Source of the DNA: Candidatus Methylomirabilota bacterium
Lineage (GTDB): Bacteria; Methylomirabilota; Methylomirabilia; Methylomirabilales; JACQHM01
NCBI GenBank assembly: GCA_016199025.1
Contig: JACQHM010000061.1
Coordinates: forward strand, 1-13,178
Length of the DNA: 13,178 nt
Direction: 5' to 3'
Positions within the stretch are counted from its first letter, which is position 1; every line of letters begins with the position of its first letter. The notes beneath the pieces were generated by a model that saw nothing but the letters and a program-made list of their open reading frames with translations, was not told where the DNA came from and did no database searches. Shown one piece after another: positions 7,303 to 13,178 of the stretch. The position numbers and the translations under genes are program-made.

Positions 7303-7737
7303 GTGAACGGTTACGCCGATTATTGGTTGCTCTCGCTCCTCCCAGAAAATTCCATTCTGCTGAACAAGCGGGATGCTGATCGGCTCGGCCTGAAAGAAGG
7401 TGATCAGGTCAAGGTGGTCTCGGTCACCAATCCAGAGGGAGCGTGGGACCTGAAGAACGGCCGGAAAATCCCCATGCTGGGAAAGGTTCGAGTGATCCAG
7501 GGGATCAGGCCCGGCGTCATCGCCTTCTCTCTAGGCCACGGCCACTGGGCCTACGGCTCAAACGATGTGATTGTCGATGGGCAGGTCATCAAGGGCGATC
7601 CGCGACGGGCCACAGGAATCCACGCCAACGCCGCCCTCCGGGTCGATCCTGTCCTGAAGAACACTTGCCTCTCGGATCTGACAGGGGGGAGTGCTGTCTT
7701 CTACGACACCAGGGTGAAACTGATCAAGGTGTCGTGA
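7303..7737 (+). pseudogene. Orphan C-terminal fragment of a molybdopterin oxidoreductase (MopB C-terminal domain)
   Basis: This frame encodes about 144 residues that match only the C-terminal molybdopterin-dinucleotide-binding domain of the TtrA/ArrA/PhsA group: ADYWLLSLLPENSILLN, then DADRLGLKEGDQVKVVS, GIRPGVIAFSLGHGHWAYG, KGDPRRATGIHANAA and GGSAVFYDTRVKL. Catalytic subunits of this group usually have 700-1,100 residues, so more than 80 percent is missing. The iron-sulfur and active-site domains are absent from the preceding DNA in all frames. The sequence begins exactly where repeat DNA ends; a GTG at 7303 or an ATG at 7216 inside the palindrome could start translation, but neither gives a complete enzyme. 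The fragment itself is intact and free of stops, which suggests a recent deletion or recombination, or that the domain is still used. A downstream paralogue begins at 11429. Confidence 0.8.
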
Positions 7738-7917
7738 AAGTCGAATTGTAGTACTAACATCCTAGGAAAATAGGCCGTTTGTCCTATTTACTTCGCCTCT
7801 CGATCAGATTTAAGCTGAGTTTATCGTTTTTCCTTGGAAAGGGGGTGGGACGGGAAACGGAAAAAGGGGTTAGTCGGAAACAGGGATACACTTCTAACGT
7901 GAAAAGGGAGGGTTTCA
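7738..7917 (+). promoter_or_regulatory. Leader/promoter region of the PQQ dehydrogenase gene
   Basis: This 180-base gap is richer in A/T than its surroundings and must contain the promoter of the dehydrogenase gene. It holds an inverted repeat AAATAGG-8-CCTATTT (7768-7789), which lacks a real T-run. It also has two GGAAAC-containing direct repeats (CGGGAAAC at 7851-7858 and TCGGAAAC at 7874-7881) spaced 23 bases apart, about two DNA turns, which could be operator half-sites. No convincing sigma-70 or sigma-54 promoter was found. The Shine-Dalgarno is AGGGAGG at 7905-7911. Confidence 0.45.
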
Positions 7918-9651
7918 ATGAAAGGGAAACGCGCATGGTGTCTCTTTTTGGTGACCATGGGCCTCTTCACCGTAGCCGTGTGGCTGGCCCCCCCGGCCTG
8001 GGCAGTCTCATCGGTCCGGCTGGAGCAGGCCAGCAAGGACCCGAATAACTGGTTGATGGCCCACGGGACCTATGAGGGGTGGCAGTACAGCGGCCTGGAT
8101 CAGATCAACAAGTCGAACGTGAAGGATTTGAAGGTGGCGTGGATCCACCAGCCGGGGACGATCGAGCATGGGCTGGAGACCGCGCCCCTGGCGGTGGACG
8201 GGGTCGTGTACTACTCCGCCTCCTACAACCGGGTCTTCGCCCTGGACGGGGCGACGGGGAAGGAGATCTGGCATTACTACCACCCCCTGGATCTGAATTT
8301 GATCAAGACCCTCTTCTTCCAGCCCTTCAACCGGGGCCTGGCCGTCGGCTGGGACAAGATCTTCATGGGGACCCTGGACGGCAAGCTGGTCGCCCTGGAC
8401 ATGAAGACCGGAAAGAAGGCGTGGGAGACCACCCTGGTGGATACCAAGAAGTGTAGCTGTAACTTCACCGGTGCCCCCATCATCGCCAAGGACAAGGTGG
8501 TCATCGGTCAGACAGCAGGAGAGCTGCCGATCCGGGGGAAGATCTTCGCGGTCAACGCGATGACCGGGGAGAAGGCGTGGCAGTTCGAGACCGTGGCCGG
8601 CCCTGAAGACCCGGAGGCCATGAAGACCTGGGGTGGCGACTCGTGGAAGTATGGCGGCGGCGGCGGCTGGATGGTGGGGACCTTTGACCCCGCGTTGAAC
8701 CTGGTCCTCTGGGGGACCAGCAACCCCGCGCCGGATTACGACTGGGGCGGCAAGGATTGGGAGACCGGCGGCGCCCGGCCCGGTCTGAACCTCTATACGT
8801 CCTCGGTGGTGGCCCTGGATGCGGACACGGGGAAGCTTCGCTGGTACTTCCAGGAGATGCCCCACGACTTCTGGGACTATGACAGCGCCCTGGGCGAGTT
8901 CATGTTTATTGACCGGGGGGGTCAGAAGCTCCTGGTCCATCAGAACAAGAGCGGGTTCGTGTTTGTCTACAACCGGACCAACGGGCGGATCGTGAACGTC
9001 TACCCGATGCAGAAGAACTACAACTTCGTCAAGGGGATTGACCCTAAGACGGGGAAATACATCGAGCCGAACATCCCCGAGCTGGGGAAGGCGAACTACA
9101 TCTGCCCGTGGATCGCCGGCGGCCGGAGCTGGAACGCCGGGGCCTACAGCCCGAAGACGGGGCTCTGGTATAACACCGCCAGCGAGGCCTGCGAGGAGGT
9201 GACGATCATCAAGCAGACCCCGACGACGGAGCCGGCGGCCGGGCTCTACTTCGGCGGCGACCAGGTGGCGAAGCATACCCCCACGGGGCCGGCCTACGGG
9301 CACCTGGACGCGCTGGATCCCATCACCGGGGAGCGGAAGTGGGTGGTGAACTTCAAGTATCCCCAGATCGCCTTCACCATGGCCACCGCTGGTGGTTTGG
9401 TCTTCTATGGCGGGGACCTTGATGGCCGGGCCATCGCCCTGGATGCGGATACCGGGGCGGAGCTGTGGAGTTTCCGGATGGGCTCGGCCAACCGGGGTGC
9501 CATCATCAGTTACGCCGTGGATGGCAAGCAATACGTGGCCATTCCGTCGGGCCTGGGCTCCCTGGTCATGGGGCTCTACCCGGCCCTCTGGCCGGAGGTG
9601 GCGGACATGCCGGCCGGTGCCGCCTTGATCGTGTTCACCTTGCCGGAGTAA
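7918..9651 (+). CDS. PQQ-dependent alcohol dehydrogenase, lanthanide-type (XoxF/ExaF-like)
   Basis: The product (577 residues) is a periplasmic quinoprotein of the methanol/ethanol dehydrogenase family that oxidizes primary alcohols with PQQ. A Sec signal peptide ends near PPAWA-V30. The fold is an eight-bladed propeller with repeated LDxxTGxxxW docking motifs. Predicted metal ligands are E202 (TAGELPIRG), N269 (GTSNPAP) and the catalytic D320 in the motif WDYD. The extra D322 two residues later is the hallmark of lanthanide-dependent enzymes (XoxF, ExaF, PedH); calcium enzymes have Ala or Ser there. W251 likely stacks under PQQ, and K344 stands where methanol dehydrogenases have Arg. The usual vicinal Cys-Cys before the NRG motif is replaced by F133-F134, and a CSC motif occurs at 179-181. 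The start is supported by AGGGAGG. A strong terminator and a XoxJ-like gene follow. No cytochrome c gene is visible. The substrate is not predictable. Confidence 0.93.
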   Translation: MKGKRAWCLFLVTMGLFTVAVWLAPPAWAVSSVRLEQASKDPNNWLMAHGTYEGWQYSGLDQINKSNVKDLKVAWIHQPGTIEHGLETAPLAVDGVVYYSASYNRVFALDGATGKEIWHYYHPLDLNLIKTLFFQPFNRGLAVGWDKIFMGTLDGKLVALDMKTGKKAWETTLVDTKKCSCNFTGAPIIAKDKVVIGQTAGELPIRGKIFAVNAMTGEKAWQFETVAGPEDPEAMKTWGGDSWKYGGGGGWMVGTFDPALNLVLWGTSNPAPDYDWGGKDWETGGARPGLNLYTSSVVALDADTGKLRWYFQEMPHDFWDYDSALGEFMFIDRGGQKLLVHQNKSGFVFVYNRTNGRIVNVYPMQKNYNFVKGIDPKTGKYIEPNIPELGKANYICPWIAGGRSWNAGAYSPKTGLWYNTASEACEEVTIIKQTPTTEPAAGLYFGGDQVAKHTPTGPAYGHLDALDPITGERKWVVNFKYPQIAFTMATAGGLVFYGGDLDGRAIALDADTGAELWSFRMGSANRGAIISYAVDGKQYVAIPSGLGSLVMGLYPALWPEVADMPAGAALIVFTLPE

Positions 9652-9664
9652 GGTTCAACGCCAA

Positions 9665-9708
9665 GCGGGTGGGGGATGGAGTTTCGGACTTCATCCCCCG
9701 CCTTTTTT
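9665..9708 (+). terminator. Strong Rho-independent terminator between the PQQ dehydrogenase and xoxJ-like genes
   Basis: GGGGGATG (9671-9678) pairs perfectly with CATCCCCC (9692-9699). The stem extends inward by up to four more pairs, one of them a G-T wobble, around a TTCGG loop. TTTTTT follows at 9703-9708. It lies about 13 bases after the dehydrogenase stop. If read-through is partial, the dehydrogenase would be made in excess over the downstream genes. Confidence 0.85.
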
Positions 9709-9771
9709 CCAAGGGATCTACCGGATGCGACAACCGCATCGCCTCGCTCTCTCGAAGAAGGAGTGTGGATC

Positions 9772-10557
9772 ATGAAGAGAATCCTGCTGACGGCCTGTGT
9801 CCTCTTGATCAGCCTCCTCGCCCCTGCCCTCCCATCCTTGGGGGCGACCCTGGAGCAGGTGAAGGAGAGGGGGATCCTTTCCATCTGTGCGAATCGAGCC
9901 GCCCTGCCCTTCTCCAGCGATGATCTCACCCAGCCAGGGTTCCAGTTAGAGGTTGCCCAAGCCATTGCCAAGATCATCGGTGTCGGCCTCAGGGTGGAGT
10001 GGATCTCATTCAGGCGTGAGGCCCGCTACGTCAACTGCGATGCGTTTCCAGGGTCGGTGGTGACAGAGGAAGCGGAGCAGGGGCCGGTCAAGCTGACGAA
10101 GCCCTATTACAGCAGCGGCTATCTCCTCCTCCTGCCCCGGGGGGCCGAAGGGGTGAAGACGTTTGCCGATCTCGACGGGCGGAAGATCGGCGTGGAGCAC
10201 GAGTCGTGGGCCCACTATATCCTGAACACGAGGGGCCTGAAGACCGCCGTCTATGCAGATAACATAGAGATCATTGAGGCCGTGGAAAAAGGAGAAGTTG
10301 AGGCAGGGGCCGTGGTGGCCGCCTATGTGGGATGGTACCTGAAACAGCATCCCGACAGCCCCCTTAAGATCGCCGATGGCTACATCCCGGAGCCGGACCT
10401 CCGCTGGAACGTGGCGGTTGGCCTAAGATACGCCGATCCTGCCCTGAAAGACGCGGTTGATCAGGCCCTCGACCAGTTGCAGAGGGAGGGGACCATCCAA
10501 TCCATCCTCGCGAAGTACGGCATCCCTTATTACCCGCCTTTTACTCCAACGAGGTAA
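9772..10557 (+). CDS. xoxJ-like: XoxJ/MxaJ-like periplasmic solute-binding protein associated with PQQ dehydrogenase
   Basis: The product (261 residues) is a periplasmic protein of the family 'quinoprotein dehydrogenase-associated substrate-binding protein'. The known homologues MxaJ and XoxJ sit next to methanol dehydrogenases and are thought to help maturation or activation of the enzyme. A Sec signal peptide ends at PSLG-A25. The fold is an SBP_bac_3 type, with ILSICANRAALPFSS (C39), GFQLEVAQAIAKIIG, NCDAFPGSV (C89), KPYYSSGYLLLLP, LDGRKIGVE and a last helix with SILAKYGIPYYPP. C39 and C89 match the conserved cysteine positions of the family and may form a disulfide. The ATG at 9772 was chosen because of AAGGAG (9758-9763) and the signal peptide; an upstream frame to 9676 overlaps the terminator. 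Its place directly after the PQQ dehydrogenase supports the call. No ABC transporter partner is present. Confidence 0.88.
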   Translation: MKRILLTACVLLISLLAPALPSLGATLEQVKERGILSICANRAALPFSSDDLTQPGFQLEVAQAIAKIIGVGLRVEWISFRREARYVNCDAFPGSVVTEEAEQGPVKLTKPYYSSGYLLLLPRGAEGVKTFADLDGRKIGVEHESWAHYILNTRGLKTAVYADNIEIIEAVEKGEVEAGAVVAAYVGWYLKQHPDSPLKIADGYIPEPDLRWNVAVGLRYADPALKDAVDQALDQLQREGTIQSILAKYGIPYYPPFTPTR

Positions 10558-10580
10558 GGGGTTCAGGAGGGTGAACTGAG

Positions 10581-11417
10581 GTGAGGACGATCCCCAAGGA
10601 GAAAAGGGAAATGAGCAGAGCGCCAATGATCACACCGATGACGTCCAGGGGGCAGGAGCTTCGCAGGATGCAGGAGGAGCTGAAACGGGCCTTGAAGAAA
10701 CCGGTGGAGGAGCGAAACTGGGTGATGGTCGTCAACCCAAAGAAATGCACGGCCTGCTTTGCCTGCGTCGTGGCCTGCATGGCGGAGAACGTCTCGCCGC
10801 CGGGGGTCTCCTACCGGGTGGTCCCGGAGGTGGAGATGGGGGAGTACCCTCAGGTCTCCCGGACCTTCATGCCCACGAACTGCGTGCAGTGTGACAACCC
10901 TCCCTGCATGAAGGCCGCTAATGCCGTTAAGCCGGAGTCTCTCACCAAGCGGCCTGATGGGATCGTGGCCATTGACTACAAAAAGTTTCGAGGGAGGGAG
11001 GTCTTCGAGAAGGCAGCCCAGGCCTGTCCCTATACCGCCCTCTATTTTGATGACGGTCGATTCTGGACGGAAGGGACGCCGGCCCTTCAGCCCTACGAGC
11101 AGGTGGAGAATTTCGAATACGGGAAGAGGTGGGGGAGGGTCGGAGGGTCCCCTCCCGTGGGAACGGCCCGCAAATGCCACTTCTGCCTCCACCGCTTGAA
11201 CGCTGGGATGCTCCCCGCCTGCGTCACCACGTGTGATGGGGGGGTGACCTACTTCGGAGACCTGAACGATCCCAAGAGTCTCGTCTCGGAGCTGTTAACG
11301 ACCCATCGGAGCCTCCGTCTGAAGGTCGGTCTGGGGACAAAACCTCGGGTCTATTATCTGGTCGATGACACCCAAGCGGCCGAGAATCTAAAGGCCTGCC
11401 TGGCCTGCCACCGCTAG
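10581..11417 (+). CDS. TtrB-like Fe-S subunit that lacks the ligands of one cluster
   Basis: This is the electron-transfer partner of the downstream molybdoenzyme (278 residues from the GTG at 10581). Motif I is complete (C56, C59, C62, C66) and so is motif IV (C199, C202, C214, C218). Motif II keeps C101, C104 and C109 but has Ala where the fourth Cys should be. Motif III has lost its first three Cys and keeps only C149 in ACPY. By the known pairing in DmsB/FdnH-type subunits, this removes all four ligands of a single 4Fe-4S cluster and leaves three intact. The C-terminus ends in C273-LA-C276-H277-R, which reads as CXXCH. No signal peptide is seen, so export by co-translocation with the Tat-tagged partner is expected. 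The GTG has AGGAGG ten bases upstream; an ATG at 10611 with AGGAG is equally plausible. It follows the XoxJ-like gene by 23 bases and precedes the catalytic gene by 11 bases. Confidence 0.88.
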   Translation: MRTIPKEKREMSRAPMITPMTSRGQELRRMQEELKRALKKPVEERNWVMVVNPKKCTACFACVVACMAENVSPPGVSYRVVPEVEMGEYPQVSRTFMPTNCVQCDNPPCMKAANAVKPESLTKRPDGIVAIDYKKFRGREVFEKAAQACPYTALYFDDGRFWTEGTPALQPYEQVENFEYGKRWGRVGGSPPVGTARKCHFCLHRLNAGMLPACVTTCDGGVTYFGDLNDPKSLVSELLTTHRSLRLKVGLGTKPRVYYLVDDTQAAENLKACLACHR

Positions 11418-11428
11418 AGGAGGATGCG

Positions 11429-13178
11429 ATGGAACGGGAAATGAAGGTCCAGAACCCTGAGAACCCAGAAACGTTCGCCACGGACCGGCGGACATTCTTG
11501 AAAGTGTCGGCGTTCTTGGGGGGCTCGATTCTCCTCGCGGATCGGTTGCGGTGGGCCCTGGACCTGGTGAGGAGGGCCGAGGCTGATACCCTCCAGCCGG
11601 GCGAGGAGTACCTCCTGGCCAAGGCGGAGAACATCCTCTACTCGGCCTGCCTTCAGTGCAACACCGGCTGCGGGATCAAGGTCAAGCTCTTAGACGGTGT
11701 CGCTGTCAAGATCGACGGGAACCCCTTCAACCCCTTCGCCCTGACCCCCCACCTCCCCTACAAGACCTCCCCCTTCGAGACGGCGACGTTCGACGGCATC
11801 CTCTGTCCTAAAGGACAGGCGGGCCTTCAGACCGCCTACGATCCGTACCGGCTTGTGAAGGTCTTGAAGCGGGCGGGCAAACGGGGAGAGAATAAGTGGA
11901 TTACCATCCCCTTCGAGCAGGCCATCGAGGAGATCGTGGAAGGTGGGTCTCTCTTTCACACGATCCCCGGCGAAGAGAACCGGAAGGTCGAAGGCTTGAA
12001 AGACCTCTGGGCCCTCCGGGACCCACAGGTGGCCAAGGCCATGGCCGACGACGTCAAAAGGATCATGGGGAAGAAGACCCCCGAGGAGAAGACGCAGTCC
12101 GTCGAAGCCTTCCAGGTGAAGTACCGAGAGCATCTGGACAAGCTGATTGATCCTGACCATCCCGATCTGGGGCCGAAGAACAACCAGCTCGTCTTCATGT
12201 GGGGGCGCCTGAAGGCCGGCCGGGGGGATTTGATCAGCCCCTTCGTGAAGGACGCCTTCGGCTCGGTGAACGCCCACGGCCACACCACCGTCTGCCAGGG
12301 CTCCCTCTACTTCACCGGCAAGGCCATGAGCGAGCAGTTCGTCGAGGGGAAGTGGACGGGGGGAAGGAAGTTCTACTGGCAGGCCGATACGGAAAATAGC
12401 GAGTTCATCCTCTTCGTAGGGGCCTCTCCCTTCGAGGGGAACTACGGCCCCCCTCACAGGATCCCAAAGATCACCGAGGGCCTGGTCTCGGGCCGCCTGA
12501 GGATCGCCGTCGGTGATCCCAGACTTTCGAAGACGGCGGCGAAGGCCTGGCGGTGGGTCCCCATCAGGCCAGGGGCAGAAGGCGCCTTAGCCTTAGGGAT
12601 CATCTGCTGGATTTTCGACAATAGGCGCTACGACGAACGGTCTCTTCGAAACGCCAACAAAGCGGCGGCTAAGGCTGACGGCGAGCCGAGCTGGTGCAAT
12701 GCGACCTGGCTGGTGAAGCTGGACAAGGAGGGGAAGGGTGGTCCCTTCCTCAGGGCCTCCGAGATCAGGATTGCGGCGAAGGAGCAGCGAAAGACCAAAG
12801 ATGGGAGGGAGTGGGAGTTTGATCCCTTCGTCGTCCTCTCCGACGGCAGGCCGATCCCCTTTGATCCTTACGACGAGGAGAAGGCCGTGGAGGGGGATCT
12901 TCTGGTTAAGACGGAGCTTCAGGGGATCAGGGTCACAAGCGGCCTCCAGCTCCTCTACGAGCAAGCTTCCTCCAGGAGTCTCGAGGAGTGGGCAGCCATC
13001 TCTGGGATCGAAGCCCGGGACATCGTGGAGTTGGCCACTGAATTCACCAGCCACGGGAAGAAAGCGGCGGCCGACATCCACCGGGGGGTCTCCCAGCATA
13101 CGAACGGCTTCTACAACGTCTTTGCCTGGCTCTCCCTAAACCTTTTGATCGGCAACTACGATTGGAAGGGGGGAATGA
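11429..13178 (+). CDS. Tat-exported molybdopterin oxidoreductase catalytic subunit (TtrA/PhsA/ArrA type), 3' partial
   Basis: The visible 583 residues are the N-terminal part of a bis-MGD catalytic subunit; the frame is open to the window edge and the gene continues. A Tat signal is present: DRRTFLK (R20, R21) followed by the hydrophobic VSAFLGGSILLA. A 4Fe-4S site is formed by C74-x2-C77-x3-C81 and C126 in ILCPKGQAG. The next landmark is the region with NAHGHTTVCQGSLYF; C289 is the likely Mo ligand, as in Cys-type thiosulfate, tetrathionate and arsenate reductases. Later markers are FVGASPFEGNYG, ADIHRGVSQHTNG and LLIGNYDWKGG. A long insert (about 165-255) fits the larger TtrA-like members. 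The ATG has GAGGAGG five bases upstream that overlaps the stop of the Fe-S gene, so the two are coupled. The substrate is unknown: a sulfur or arsenic oxyanion fits the family, and the neighbouring alcohol dehydrogenase suggests other options. Confidence 0.9.
   Translation, partial: MEREMKVQNPENPETFATDRRTFLKVSAFLGGSILLADRLRWALDLVRRAEADTLQPGEEYLLAKAENILYSACLQCNTGCGIKVKLLDGVAVKIDGNPFNPFALTPHLPYKTSPFETATFDGILCPKGQAGLQTAYDPYRLVKVLKRAGKRGENKWITIPFEQAIEEIVEGGSLFHTIPGEENRKVEGLKDLWALRDPQVAKAMADDVKRIMGKKTPEEKTQSVEAFQVKYREHLDKLIDPDHPDLGPKNNQLVFMWGRLKAGRGDLISPFVKDAFGSVNAHGHTTVCQGSLYFTGKAMSEQFVEGKWTGGRKFYWQADTENSEFILFVGASPFEGNYGPPHRIPKITEGLVSGRLRIAVGDPRLSKTAAKAWRWVPIRPGAEGALALGIICWIFDNRRYDERSLRNANKAAAKADGEPSWCNATWLVKLDKEGKGGPFLRASEIRIAAKEQRKTKDGREWEFDPFVVLSDGRPIPFDPYDEEKAVEGDLLVKTELQGIRVTSGLQLLYEQASSRSLEEWAAISGIEARDIVELATEFTSHGKKAAADIHRGVSQHTNGFYNVFAWLSLNLLIGNYDWKGGM

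Noticed and set aside
6983..7306. Possible small gene with an ATG at 7080 behind an AGGAGG-like site
   Set aside because: The product is low complexity, crosses the palindromic repeat and resembles no known family. The ribosome-site match may be chance or a remnant of a deleted gene.
7768..7789. Inverted repeat AAATAGG-8-CCTATTT as a terminator for the fragment gene
   Set aside because: The stem is A/T-rich and short, and only three T residues follow. It could be an operator or chance and is mentioned only in the leader entry.
8008..9531. Long open frame (507 codons) on the minus strand opposite the PQQ dehydrogenase
   Set aside because: Its translation is rich in Pro, Gly, His and Arg and shows no domain. 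It is a shadow of the high-GC codon use of the real gene, whose motifs are unmistakable.
11690..12457. Minus-strand open frame opposite the molybdoenzyme
   Set aside because: It has no recognizable motif and lies entirely within the Tat-exported catalytic gene, so it is a high-GC shadow frame.
13176..13178. Apparent TGA stop at the end of the window
   Set aside because: In the frame of the molybdoenzyme the last bases read GGA ATG A, so TGA is out of frame and the gene continues beyond the window.

Overview
This window comes from a GC-rich bacterium. All real genes are on the + strand and are tightly packed, with Shine-Dalgarno sites of the AGGAGG type. The content is respiratory: two molybdopterin (CISM-type) oxidoreductase gene sets, a HdrA/MvhD-like iron-sulfur protein, a three-part sensory system, and a PQQ-dependent dehydrogenase of the lanthanide type with its XoxJ-like partner. 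This mix fits a metabolically versatile, probably uncultivated lineage, for example NC10/Methylomirabilota, Rokubacteria or Desulfobacterota. That placement is an inference from gene content only; the window holds no phylogenetic marker.

Layout. (1) Positions 1-3583 are the end of a first CISM operon: a four-cluster 4Fe-4S subunit cut by the window edge, a NrfD/PsrC-type membrane quinone-interacting subunit, and a soluble protein carrying two ferredoxin pairs, an MvhD-like domain and a C-terminal zinc-ribbon-like cysteine set. (2) Positions 3584-3887 are a non-coding gap that contains a 16-bp palindrome with 7-2-7 geometry. (3) Positions 3888-6930 are a compact operon of a PhnD-like lipoprotein, a NarX-type histidine kinase and a NarL-type response regulator. 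It looks like a split version of the TtrS/TtrR sensor or an analogue of AioX-AioS, and it ends in a clear terminator. (4) Positions 6931-7302 are non-coding and hold palindromic repeat DNA, directly followed by a 145-residue orphan C-terminal fragment of a molybdopterin oxidoreductase (7303-7737). (5) Positions 7918-10557 encode a PQQ dehydrogenase with the extra Asp typical of lanthanide enzymes, a strong intergenic terminator, and a XoxJ/MxaJ-like periplasmic binding protein. (6) Positions 10581-13178 encode a second CISM pair: an unusual TtrB-like Fe-S subunit that has lost exactly the ligand set of one cluster, and a Tat-exported catalytic subunit of the TtrA/PhsA/ArrA type that runs off the window.

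How it may work together. The sensor operon sits between the two respiratory blocks and could match expression of the Mo enzymes to an extracytoplasmic oxyanion such as a sulfur or arsenic compound. The most unusual feature is that the PQQ dehydrogenase and XoxJ lie directly upstream of a periplasmic Mo enzyme and its Fe-S subunit, and no cytochrome c (XoxG) gene is visible. This raises the possibility of a periplasmic circuit that links lanthanide-dependent alcohol oxidation to a molybdoenzyme. This link is a hypothesis from gene order alone.
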